The notes below the pieces were generated by a model, which was not told the DNA's origin, ran no database searches, and was given only the letters and a program-made list of their open reading frames with translations. Shown piece by piece: positions 1-5,798 of a DNA stretch of 10,171 bases. The position numbers and the translations under genes were made by a program. This DNA is from Micrococcaceae bacterium UBA6021 (GTDB lineage: Bacteria > Actinomycetota > Actinomycetes > Actinomycetales > Micrococcaceae): NCBI GenBank assembly GCA_002427975.1, contig DIZT01000112.1, forward strand, positions 1 to 10,171. The letters run 5' to 3'. Numbering within the stretch: the stretch's first letter is position 1; each line of letters opens with the position of its first letter.

Positions 1-312
1 GCCGATGTAGTTGTGGCCCAGCTGCAGGGCTTCCCGCAGGGAAAGTTCCAGCACCTTCTTGGCGCGTGGTGTAAAGGGGATGTGGCCGGACGGCGCCTGC
101 TGGCCCTGCCCGATGATCTCCTGCACCTGCTCGCGCACGCCGTCGAGCGAAATGCTCAAGGACTCAAGAGCTTTAGCGGCAACGCCCTCACCTTCATGGA
201 TCAGACCCAAGAGGATGTGTTCGGTACCAATGTAATTGTGGTTCAGCATGCGTGCCTCTTCTTGGGCAAGCACAACTACGCGACGGGCACGGTCCGTGAA
301 TCGCTCAAACAT
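1..312 (-). CDS. clpC: ClpC, AAA+ unfoldase subunit of the Clp protease (N-terminal 104 residues; cut by window edge)
   Basis: This is the start of the HSP100 chaperone that unfolds proteins in the cytosol and passes them to the ClpP protease. Only the amino-terminal Clp_N domain is inside the window. The protein begins [20 protein letters not shown], almost invariant in actinobacterial and Bacillus ClpC. The two internal Clp_N repeats are visible: [15 protein letters not shown] near residues 23-37 and [12 protein letters not shown] at 93-104. The two AAA+ modules lie beyond position 1; whole family members are about 830-850 residues. The ATG at 312 is supported by an AGGAG ribosome site at 326-322, nine bases upstream. 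It follows lsr2 on the same strand but is separated by a strong terminator and about 355 bases, so it should have its own promoter. The identity is very secure; nothing can be said about the missing part. Confidence 0.97.
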   Translation of the reverse strand, partial: MFERFTDRARRVVVLAQEEARMLNHNYIGTEHILLGLIHEGEGVAAKALESLSISLDGVREQVQEIIGQGQQAPSGHIPFTPRAKKVLELSLREALQLGHNYIG

Positions 313-667
313 TTCGCCACACTCCTAGCTACGACGTACTTTGATGCTACGTGGCAGACCCTCTCTTGGGGAGCGTGTTCGCCACAGGGGAAACATGACG
401 TGTTCAATCTCCTGTCACCCGCCCCGTTTGGATCGCTTTGGGGCAGCCCTGATATCTGCCGAGCGATGGAGCCCGGGGCACCGAGGGGCGCGGTCCGCAG
501 CCGGAGTAATGTCGCCGGCACTGCCGTAAATCGCCGAAGGGTGCTAATTCCAGACTCCCGGCGCGCATACTTTCGAGTGGGCAAATTCGAGCGGGCGTCC
601 CAGGCCGGATACTGAAACCGGGATTTGGGCGTACCTCGGCCCGTCTTGTGTATTCTCAATTGGCATC
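313..667 (-). promoter_or_regulatory. Upstream region of clpC, no gene
   Basis: This 355-base stretch between the lsr2 terminator and clpC has no ORF that looks coding in either direction. The open frames crossing it are low-complexity, Arg/Pro/Ser-rich readings without ribosome sites. It should hold the clpC promoter, but I see no convincing -35/-10 pair. The most suggestive element is GTTCGC-N5-GGG followed by AAAC at 377-394, about 65-80 bases before the clpC start. It loosely resembles the ClgR activator site known upstream of clp genes in Streptomyces and Corynebacterium. A lone CIRCE-like half-site (TTAGCAC on the minus strand, near 540-548) has no partner arm. Confidence 0.5.
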
Positions 668-703
668 AAAAAACCCTGCCCCCACCCGGAGGTGAAGACA
701 GGG
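668..703 (-). terminator. Rho-independent terminator of lsr2
   Basis: On the minus strand, CCCTGTCTTCACC (703-691) can pair along all 13 positions, counting G-U wobbles, with GGTGGGGGCAGGG (686-674) around a four-base TCCG loop. A run of six T follows at 673-668. The hairpin begins 28 bases past the lsr2 stop codon and isolates lsr2 from clpC. This is the clearest terminator in the window. Confidence 0.9.
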
Positions 704-731
704 CCTATTTCCGCTGCCGAGGGGCGGAGTG

Positions 732-1061
732 TCAGGAATTTGCCTTTTGGTAGGCTTCCTGGATTTCAGCCTGAATTCGGCCGCGGCTGTTAACCGTGTA
801 GCCGTTATCCCGTGCCCATTGGCGGATTTGGGCGGAGTCGTTGGTGCGGACGCCAGCAAACGCTTTGGTGCGGGTGGGCCTGCCGGCCGACGTCTTGCGC
901 CCGGCCGCAACAAAGCGCTGCAAGGCAGAACGGAGCTCCGCCGCGTTGGCCGCGGACAGATCGATTTCGTAGCTGACCCCATCGAGGCCAAAACGGACAT
1001 TTTCGTCCGCAGATCCCCCATCCAGATCATCGACGAGGATGATGTTTACTTTCTGTGCCAT
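732..1061 (-). CDS. lsr2: Lsr2, nucleoid-associated xenogeneic silencer
   Basis: Lsr2 is the actinobacterial counterpart of H-NS. It coats AT-rich, often foreign, DNA, bridges it and silences transcription. The 109-residue protein matches the usual family length of about 110. The N-terminal dimerisation half (MAQKVNIILVDDLDGG, then VSYEIDLS and the helix around residues 36-53) and the C-terminal DNA-binding half are both intact. The latter carries the hallmark RGR motif at residues 93-95 (NSRGRIQ), which in Mycobacterium inserts into the minor groove like an AT-hook. The linker at residues 54-68 is rich in Arg, Lys and Thr. The ATG at 1061 has an AGAGGAC ribosome site at 1073-1067. The gene lies in the conserved lysS-lsr2-clpC order and has its own terminator and a plausible promoter. 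I see no unusual change. Confidence 0.97.
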   Translation of the reverse strand: MAQKVNIILVDDLDGGSADENVRFGLDGVSYEIDLSAANAAELRSALQRFVAAGRKTSAGRPTRTKAFAGVRTNDSAQIRQWARDNGYTVNSRGRIQAEIQEAYQKANS

Positions 1062-1116
1062 TAATAGTCCTCTTGGAAAGGTTCGGTTGTCAGAAAAGGT
1101 GGATGTTCCTGTAAAA

Positions 1117-1146
1117 AGTATGAACCTCTTTATGGCAACGCGTCAA
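1117..1146 (-). promoter_or_regulatory. Probable lsr2 promoter
   Basis: On the minus strand, TTGACG (1146-1141) and CATACT (1122-1117) are separated by 18 bases. The first matches five of six bases of the housekeeping -35 box and the second four of six of the -10 box. Transcription would start near 1110, giving a leader of about 50 bases with the AGAGGAC site. It sits just downstream of the 22-bp palindrome. Confidence 0.5.
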
Positions 1147-1159
1147 AGCGCCGAATCGT

Positions 1160-1181
1160 TTCCTGTGGATATCCACAGGAA
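1160..1181. promoter_or_regulatory. Perfect 22-bp palindrome upstream of the lsr2 promoter
   Basis: The half TTCCTGTGGAT (1160-1170) is followed directly by its exact reverse complement (1171-1181). The centre contains ATATCCACA on each strand, one base away from the DnaA box TTATCCACA. The palindrome lies 14 bases upstream of the proposed -35 box and 22 bases past the microprotein stop codon. A further TTCCTGT occurs at 1106-1112, near the predicted transcription start. No T-run follows on the minus strand, so a terminator is unlikely and an operator is the better guess. The binding protein is unknown. Confidence 0.55.
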
Positions 1182-1203
1182 CCACACGGAAAGTTCTATC
1201 GAT

Positions 1204-1383
1204 TTATTTATCCGATTCCGGGTTCTGTTCGTTCAATGGCTCGGCGGAACGCGCTTGGGCTTCAGCTTGGGCACGCGCTTCAGCCTGACGCTCGGACTTA
1301 TCGGCATTAAAGATGGATTTCATGGCGAACCAGAAAATCAGGCCAACTACCAGCGACGGCAGCAGTACGGCTACATATTCCAT
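1204..1383 (-). CDS. Conserved-type small membrane protein, 59 residues, coupled to lysS
   Basis: A 60-codon frame starts with ATG two bases after the lysS stop (TAA TC ATG), which implies translational coupling; the only ribosome-site candidate is a weak GAAGG inside the end of lysS. The product begins MEYVAVLLPSLVVGLIFWFA, a single hydrophobic segment at about residues 3-21. The segment is followed by a charged tail rich in Ala, Glu, Gln and Arg (residues 28-46, likely a helix) and an acidic end, NPESDK. The topology fits a single-pass inner-membrane protein with a cytoplasmic tail. I do not recognise a named family. Short proteins of this shape are often annotated as hypothetical beside lysS and lsr2 in Arthrobacter-like genomes, which is from recall only. 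The coupling, the clean membrane segment and a normal stop argue that it is real. Its function is unknown. Confidence 0.8.
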   Translation of the reverse strand: MEYVAVLLPSLVVGLIFWFAMKSIFNADKSERQAEARAQAEAQARSAEPLNEQNPESDK

Positions 1384-1385
1384 GA

Positions 1386-2918
1386 TTAGTGGCCTTCGGG
1401 CTTCAGGAGCGGGAAAAGGATGGTTTCGCGGATACCGGCGCCGGTGAACAGCATGACCAGCCGGTCGATGCCCAATCCGATCCCACCCATGGGCGGAGCA
1501 CCGTATTCGAGGGCCCGGAGGAAGTCCTCATCCAGCTGCATGGCCTCCTCATCGCCTGCGGCCGCGTGCCGCGACTGTTCGGTGAGCCGCTCGCGCTGGA
1601 TGACGGGGTCGATCAGTTCAGAGAAGGCCGTGCCGCGTTCCATCCCGCCGATGATGAGATCCCAGGCCTCGATCAGCCGGCCGTCCTCGCGGTGCGGGCG
1701 GGCCAGCGGCTGGGCGGACGGCGGGTAGTCGTACACAAAGGTGGGGTTCAGCAGCGTGGGTTCCACAATTTCGCCGAACAATTCGACTGCCAGCTTCTCG
1801 GCGTCCCATTTCGGGTCCACCTTGACCTCGTGCTTTTCGGCAATTTCGCGCAGCACCTCAAGCGAAGTGTCCGGCGTGACTTCCTGGCCAACGGCGTCGG
1901 ACACTCCGGGGTACACCGATACCCAGGCCCAGTCGCCGTCGAGGTTGATTTCTCCGGTCTCGGTCTGGATGGTGCGGCCGGCGCCTACAGCGTCTGCGGC
2001 GTCGAGGATGATCTCCTTGATGCGTTCCGCCATGACAAACTGGTCCGCCCAGGCCTCGTAGCACTCGAGGGTTGTGAATTCGGGGCTGTGGGTGGAGTCC
2101 ACGCCCTCGTTGCGGAAGACGCGGCCCATGTCGTAGACGCGGTCGATCCCGCCCACCACGGCGCGCTTGAGGTAGAGCTCGGTGGCGATGCGGAGGGTCA
2201 TCTTCTGGTCGAACGCGTTCATGTGAGTCTCGAACGGGCGCGCCAGTGCGCCACCGTGGACCAGCTGCAGGATGGGGGTCTCCACCTCCACATAATTGTG
2301 GCGGTGCAGGCTCTCGCGGATGGAGCGGGTGATGGCGGCGCGGGTGTAGACCATTTCCCGGGCTTCGTCGCGCACCATCAGATCCACATAGCGCTGGCGG
2401 ACACGGGTTTCCTCGTTCAGTTCCGCGTGCAGCACGGGCAGCGGGCGCAGCGCCTTGGAGGCCATGGACCAGGACTCGGCCATCACTGACAGCTCGCCGC
2501 GGCGGGAGGAAATCACCTCGCCCTTGATGAACACGTGGTCTCCCAGGTCCACCAGGGCCTTCCAGTCCGCGAGCGATTCTTCACCCACGTTGGCCAGACT
2601 GAGCATGGCCTGGAGCCGGATGCCCTTGCCGTCAACGCCGCCTTCCTGGAGCGTGGCGAAGCACAGCTTGCCGGTGTTCCGCACAAAAACCACACGCCCG
2701 GTGACGCCCACAACGTCGCCGGTGGTGTCGTCCGCCTCGAGGTGCGCGTACTTCTCGCGGATTTCGGTCAGGGAGTGTGTGCGTTCCACACCCACCGGGT
2801 ACGCCTCGGTGCCGCGCTCGATCAGCTTGGCGCGCTTGTCCATGCGGATGCGCATCTGTTCGCTGGCGTCGAGCGGCTCTGGGGCATTTTTGGGGGTGGG
2901 GGTGTTTTGGGAAGTCAC
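1386..2918 (-). CDS. lysS: Lysyl-tRNA synthetase, class II
   Basis: LysS charges tRNA-Lys with lysine in the cytosol. From the GTG at 2918 the protein is 510 residues, normal for bacterial LysS. The N-terminal OB-fold anticodon domain spans about residues 66-165 (VVGVTGRVVFVRNTGKLCFA). The class II catalytic core follows, with motif 1 around 200-228 (RESLHRHNYVEVETP), motif 2 around 260-284 (GRVFRNEGVDSTHSPEFT) and motif 3 around 476-488 (PMGGIGLGIDRLV). The form GGMERGTAFSELIDP near 424-438 and the stretch EQSRHAAAGDEEAM are typical of actinobacterial enzymes. The frame stays open to 3062, but that extension runs through a palindromic intergenic repeat. The GTG giving MTSQNTPTPK is therefore preferred. 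Its ribosome site is weak (GGGA). A TAAACT box eight bases before the GTG (positions 2932-2927) suggests a leaderless or nearly leaderless message. The gene is probably cotranscribed with the microprotein. Confidence 0.97.
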   Translation of the reverse strand: MTSQNTPTPKNAPEPLDASEQMRIRMDKRAKLIERGTEAYPVGVERTHSLTEIREKYAHLEADDTTGDVVGVTGRVVFVRNTGKLCFATLQEGGVDGKGIRLQAMLSLANVGEESLADWKALVDLGDHVFIKGEVISSRRGELSVMAESWSMASKALRPLPVLHAELNEETRVRQRYVDLMVRDEAREMVYTRAAITRSIRESLHRHNYVEVETPILQLVHGGALARPFETHMNAFDQKMTLRIATELYLKRAVVGGIDRVYDMGRVFRNEGVDSTHSPEFTTLECYEAWADQFVMAERIKEIILDAADAVGAGRTIQTETGEINLDGDWAWVSVYPGVSDAVGQEVTPDTSLEVLREIAEKHEVKVDPKWDAEKLAVELFGEIVEPTLLNPTFVYDYPPSAQPLARPHREDGRLIEAWDLIIGGMERGTAFSELIDPVIQRERLTEQSRHAAAGDEEAMQLDEDFLRALEYGAPPMGGIGLGIDRLVMLFTGAGIRETILFPLLKPEGH

Positions 2919-2932
2919 AATTCCCAAGTTTA

Positions 2933-2959
2933 CCGGGAGTTCGCCTGACCGGCTCCCGG
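2933..2959. repeat. Inverted repeat directly upstream of lysS
   Basis: CCGGGAG (2933-2939) and CTCCCGG (2953-2959) are exact inverted copies around 13 bases. They lie 15-41 bases before the lysS GTG. If transcription starts further upstream this would form a leader hairpin. If the message is leaderless, the repeat overlaps the -35 region. In GC-rich DNA a 7-bp pair can occur by chance. Confidence 0.35.
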
Positions 2960-2983
2960 CGTCCAACCCACCCCCTCCCACCC

Positions 2984-3046
2984 GAGTTTTTGTCCAGATA
3001 ATCCACGTTCGGGGGCCATTTGGCGAGATTATCTGCACAAAAACTC
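2984..3046. repeat. Near-perfect 20-bp inverted repeat between lysS and hydrolase 1
   Basis: The left arm GAGTTTTTGTCCAGATAATC (2984-3003) matches the reverse complement of the right arm (3027-3046) at 19 of 20 positions, around a 23-base spacer. The AT-rich arms sit inside GC-rich flanks: a C-rich run on the left (2967-2983) and a G-rich run on the right (3047-3059), which are also roughly complementary. Each arm carries a GATAAT box pointing away from the other arm's gene: rightward toward hydrolase 1 from the left arm and leftward toward lysS from the right arm. It may be a shared operator, a pair of divergent promoters, or a dispersed palindromic repeat. Confidence 0.8.
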
Positions 3047-3061
3047 CGGGGGAGGTGGGCA

Positions 3062-3067
3062 TAGACT
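3062..3067 (+). promoter_or_regulatory. Probable -10 box of hydrolase 1, leaderless start
   Basis: TAGACT lies six bases before the GTG at 3074. This is the spacing expected if transcription starts on the first base of the start codon. Its TAG is in frame with the gene, which rules out any earlier start. No ribosome-binding site is visible. I see no good -35 box. Confidence 0.55.
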
Positions 3068-3073
3068 CGGGCT

Positions 3074-3958
3074 GTGGAGTCCTGGAAAGTTGAAACGGAG
3101 GACGGCGGCCACCTGGAGGGGCATTCGTTCCGCACCCCTGCGGAACTGGAACCGACGACGGCGGGACCTCCCGGCGTCGTACTCCTCCACGGCACGTTGG
3201 TCACCGACGCCCTCTACCGGCCTTTTGCCCGGAAGCTGAGCCTCCTGCTGGGCCGGCCCGTGCACTGCTATAACCGGCGCGGGAGAGCGGGCTCATCCCC
3301 GCAGCCGGACGACTACTCGGTCAAGACCGAAGTCAGCGACCTCGCCATCGTCATGCACCAGACGGGTTCCACGGACGTGGTGGCCCACAGCTACGGCGGC
3401 TTCGTGGCATTGGAGGCGGCCCGGACCCTGCCGATGGGCCGGCTGGTGACCTATGACGCTGCGGTGTCGCTGTCCGGAAACCTGAGCCACCGCTGGCGGC
3501 CGGACCTTGAGGACGCCGTCACCGCGGGCCAGCTCAACCACGCCTGGGCGCACCTGGTCCAGGGCCTGGCGACGGCCGGCCCGCTGTCCCACCTGCCGCT
3601 CGGCGCGCTGCGGATGCTGAGCATCCTCTCCGCCAGGACCAACCTGGGCGCCGAAATGCGGCAGCTGCTGCCCACCGCCGTCAAGGAAATGCGTGCCGTG
3701 CTCGACGCCGACGCCGAACTGGACGATTTCACCGCGCTCACCGCCCCCATCCTGATGCTCAGCGGCGGCTGGAGCCCCGCGTACTTTGCCGCGACGGGCC
3801 GGCAGCTGGCGGCCGCCGTGCCGTCCATCGATTTCCAGGTGGTGCCCGGCCAGCTGCATGAGGGGCCCATCCGCCCCGGCAAGCGACTGGCCGTACGGAT
3901 TGCGCGGTTCATCAACGGCAGCGGCGGCCAGGTCCGGAGGCTGGGGCGGCGCCGGTGA
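3074..3958 (+). CDS. Alpha/beta-fold hydrolase, first of three tandem paralogues
   Basis: This 294-residue protein belongs to the general alpha/beta-hydrolase superfamily (Abhydrolase_6 type); its substrate is unknown. It has an HG oxyanion motif at 39-40 (VVLLHGTLVTD), NRRGR at 67-71, and the nucleophile elbow AHSYGG, giving Ser106 as the nucleophile. The first glycine of the usual GxSxG is alanine here. His262 (QLHEG) is the likely catalytic base. The strand where most family members have a catalytic aspartate reads GGWSPAYF (231-238) with no acidic residue, so Asp128 (VTYDAA) is the likely acid. No signal peptide or membrane segment is seen, so it is probably cytoplasmic. It starts with GTG behind a TAGACT box and is divergent from lysS. 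The Arg-rich tail (last 8 residues) is absent from the two paralogues. It is closest to the third gene of the triplet. Confidence 0.85.
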   Translation: MESWKVETEDGGHLEGHSFRTPAELEPTTAGPPGVVLLHGTLVTDALYRPFARKLSLLLGRPVHCYNRRGRAGSSPQPDDYSVKTEVSDLAIVMHQTGSTDVVAHSYGGFVALEAARTLPMGRLVTYDAAVSLSGNLSHRWRPDLEDAVTAGQLNHAWAHLVQGLATAGPLSHLPLGALRMLSILSARTNLGAEMRQLLPTAVKEMRAVLDADAELDDFTALTAPILMLSGGWSPAYFAATGRQLAAAVPSIDFQVVPGQLHEGPIRPGKRLAVRIARFINGSGGQVRRLGRRR

Positions 3959-3991
3959 GTGCTTCGCCGGAAGGGCGCTTCGCCGCCCGCC

Positions 3992-3997
3992 TAGGAT
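3992..3997 (+). promoter_or_regulatory. Probable -10 box of hydrolase 2, leaderless start
   Basis: TAGGAT lies seven bases before the GTG at 4005, inside the 46-base gap after hydrolase 1. GGGGA between them could serve as a poor ribosome site, so leadered expression from the upstream gene cannot be excluded. Confidence 0.5.
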
Positions 3998-4004
3998 GGG
4001 GAAC

Positions 4005-4859
4005 GTGAAAGAACAGGAAGTCCCCACGCACGACGGCGGCCGGCTGGCCTTGTACAGCTACGGCGCCGAGGATGCGCCGGGAGAACGCCGGGTGGTGGTC
4101 ATCGGCGGCGCGTTCCTCACCGCCCTGATCTACCGGCCGTTCTCGATTGCGCTGGCCGGCGGGCTGGGCGACGGGTGGGCAGTGGATGTCTATGACCGGC
4201 GCGGGCGGGGTAACTCCACCGAGCAGCCAGCCGACTATTCCATGGCCACGGAGATCGCCGATGTCCGCACCGTCATGGATGCCACCGGCGCCCGTAACCT
4301 CCTGGGCCACAGCCTCGGCGGATCCGTGGCACTGAACGCCGTCCAGGAGTTCGCGGGCACCTCCTACGAACCGGACAAGCTGGCGGTCTACGATGCTGCG
4401 GTCAACATCGACGGCAGCGTCGACACGTCGTGGCTGGACGACTTCGAGGCCGCGGTCAACGCCGGCAAGGTGGGGCATGCGATGGCCCGTATGAAGAAGG
4501 GCATGCAGCCGGGCACCGCGCTTTCAAAGGTCCCCGAGCCGGTTCTTGCAGGGCTGATGGCGGTGGTGTCGCGCACGAAAGTGAACAGGATGTTCCAGGA
4601 GCTTATGCCCACCGGTGTCGGTGAACTGCGGGCGGCTTATGCCGAGGCCGAGCATGTCAGGAACTTCGCCGTGCTGCCCGCGAACACACATTTCATGGTG
4701 GGCGGCAAGAGTCCGAGCTACTACAAGGTCACGGCCCAGCGCCTTCACGCCGCCGTCCCCGGGAGCACGTTCGAGCTCTCTCCCAAAGGCTTCCACGGCT
4801 CCATCCCGGCCGCAGTGAAGGAACTGGTCACGGACATCGCCGAATACTTCAAGGGCTGA
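4005..4859 (+). CDS. Alpha/beta-fold hydrolase, second of three tandem paralogues
   Basis: This 284-residue alpha/beta-hydrolase is the most divergent of the three. It has DRRGRGNS (64-71), the elbow GHSLGG (101-106) with Ser103 as nucleophile, Asp130 (AVYDAA) and His264 (GFHGS). The oxyanion HG is replaced by GG (VVIGGAFLTA), and GGKSPSYY (233-240) again lacks the usual acidic residue. Compared with its neighbours there are about five extra residues between the nucleophile and Asp130 (AGTSYEPD). The open frame runs far upstream and an ATG lies at 3996, but the GTG at 4005 is chosen because it puts the conserved DGG at residue 10, exactly as in both paralogues. No export signal is present. 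Substrate is unknown; esterase, lactonase and peroxidase-like activities all occur in this fold. Confidence 0.83.
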   Translation: MKEQEVPTHDGGRLALYSYGAEDAPGERRVVVIGGAFLTALIYRPFSIALAGGLGDGWAVDVYDRRGRGNSTEQPADYSMATEIADVRTVMDATGARNLLGHSLGGSVALNAVQEFAGTSYEPDKLAVYDAAVNIDGSVDTSWLDDFEAAVNAGKVGHAMARMKKGMQPGTALSKVPEPVLAGLMAVVSRTKVNRMFQELMPTGVGELRAAYAEAEHVRNFAVLPANTHFMVGGKSPSYYKVTAQRLHAAVPGSTFELSPKGFHGSIPAAVKELVTDIAEYFKG

Positions 4860-4881
4860 GGCATTCCGCAGGTTGCTCGGC

Positions 4882-4887
4882 TAGGCT
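4882..4887 (+). promoter_or_regulatory. Probable -10 box of hydrolase 3, leaderless start
   Basis: TAGGCT lies six bases before the ATG at 4894, within the 34-base gap after hydrolase 2. Its TAG is in frame and blocks an earlier start, as for hydrolase 1. The six intervening bases (CGGAAC) are at best a poor ribosome site. Confidence 0.55.
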
Positions 4888-4893
4888 CGGAAC

Positions 4894-5724
4894 ATGACGA
4901 GCGAGAACATCAAGACCCCCGACGGCGGCACGCTGGAGCTCTTCTCCACGGGTGCCGAACTGGCGTCCGCCGGCTCCGGCGTGGTTGTGGTGCCGGCCTC
5001 CATGGTTTCCGCGGCCGACTACACAAAGTTCGCCCAGAAACTCAGCGCCGCGTTGGGCCGCCCGGTGCACACGTTTAACCGCCGCGGCCGCGGTTCATCG
5101 TCGCCGCAGGCCGAGGACTACACCCTGGACTCGGACATCCGGGACTTGGACGCCGTCATGAAACACACGTCCAGCACGGACGTCTTTGGCCACAGCTTCG
5201 GCGGCGCGGTGGCCCTGCACGCGGCCCGGACCCTTCCCGTGGAGCGGCTGGCTGTGTACGACCCCGCCGTGTCCGTGAACCACAGCGTGAAGGCCGACTG
5301 GACTGCTGAATACGAGCGTGCCACGGCCGCCGGGGACGATGACCGCGCCTTGGCCGTGCTGACCAAGGGCCTGGAAACCGGTGCGTTCTCGCGGATGCCG
5401 CTGTCCATGCTCACCATCGCCAACAAGCTCACCGCCGGCACGCACCTCGGCAAGCAGATGCGTGAAAAGATGCGCACCGGCGTCCGGGAAATCAAGGCAA
5501 TCATCGCCGCGGACATGCCGGCCGAGCCGTTCCTGGAACTGCCCCTGGAAACCCTGATCGTGGTGGGTGAGAAGAGCCCGGCGTACTTCGGTGTGGCGTG
5601 CGGCCAGATCCATGACGTCCTGTCAGGCTCCAGCTACACCATCCTCCAGGGCTCCGGCCACGACGGCGTCCTCCGCGCCCCGGACAGGCTCATCACCGAG
5701 CTCAGCGATTTCTTCGCCGGTTAA
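4894..5724 (+). CDS. Alpha/beta-fold hydrolase, third of three tandem paralogues
   Basis: This 276-residue alpha/beta-hydrolase is closely related to the first gene of the triplet. Both share LGRPVH, then NRRGR (62-66 here), VALxAARTLP and YDxAVS at matching places. The elbow GHSFGG (99-104) gives Ser101, with Asp123 (AVYDPA) and His256 (GSGHDG) as the other likely triad members. The oxyanion region reads VVVVPASMVS with no HG or GG, so the oxyanion hole must be formed differently or activity may be altered. The strand-7 motif is GEKSPAYF (225-232); Glu226 is a conceivable alternative acid. There is no signal peptide. The ATG follows a TAGGCT box by six bases. The gene ends convergently with the MFS transporter, separated by a hairpin repeat. 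Substrate is unknown. Confidence 0.85.
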   Translation: MTSENIKTPDGGTLELFSTGAELASAGSGVVVVPASMVSAADYTKFAQKLSAALGRPVHTFNRRGRGSSSPQAEDYTLDSDIRDLDAVMKHTSSTDVFGHSFGGAVALHAARTLPVERLAVYDPAVSVNHSVKADWTAEYERATAAGDDDRALAVLTKGLETGAFSRMPLSMLTIANKLTAGTHLGKQMREKMRTGVREIKAIIAADMPAEPFLELPLETLIVVGEKSPAYFGVACGQIHDVLSGSSYTILQGSGHDGVLRAPDRLITELSDFFAG

Positions 5725-5728
5725 CCCG

Positions 5729-5792
5729 GGTTGAGCCCGTCCCCGGTGGTTGAGCCCGTCGAAACCTGGATCTCGACAGGCTCGATCACCGG
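5729..5792. repeat. GTTGAGCC-type hairpin repeat between convergent genes
   Basis: CCGGTGGTTGAGCCCGTCGA (5743-5762) pairs with 5773-5792 over 20 positions around a 10-base loop, with two G-T wobbles and one mismatch. A partial extra copy, GGTTGAGCCCGTC at 5729-5741, repeats directly at 5748-5760. Elements with GTTGAGCCTGTCGAAACC are, from recall, abundant between genes in Arthrobacter and other actinobacteria. Lying between two converging genes (5724 and 5799), it may act as a two-way transcription stop, though neither side has a T-run. Confidence 0.75.
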
Positions 5793-5798
5793 ACGTGG

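Noticed and set aside
540..548. CIRCE/HrcA heat-shock element upstream of clpC
   Set aside because: Only one half-site-like TTAGCAC is present on the minus strand; the partner GAGTGCTAA at N9 is missing.
13..615. Plus-strand ORF of 200 residues across clpC and its upstream region
   Set aside because: It crosses the certain clpC N-terminus in antisense and continues into non-coding DNA with no protein-like features.
1160..1181. Palindrome as terminator of the lysS-microprotein transcript
   Set aside because: No T-run follows on the minus strand, and the perfect symmetry without a loop is more like a protein-binding site.
1389..2489. Long plus-strand ORF opposite lysS (366 residues)
   Set aside because: It is antisense to a certain gene, with a His/Asp/Gly-rich composition and no recognisable domain; such frames are common opposite GC-rich coding DNA.
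2919..3062. N-terminal extension of lysS to a 558-residue protein
   Set aside because: The extra 48 codons run through both arms of the 20-bp inverted repeat and have no LysS similarity; the GTG at 2918 gives the normal 510 residues.
3786..4004. Longer start for hydrolase 2 overlapping hydrolase 1, or the ATG at 3996
   Set aside because: The upstream part is an out-of-frame reading of hydrolase 1. Only the GTG at 4005 aligns the conserved DGG at residue 10 as in the two paralogues, and the ATG at 3996 would overlap the TAGGAT box.
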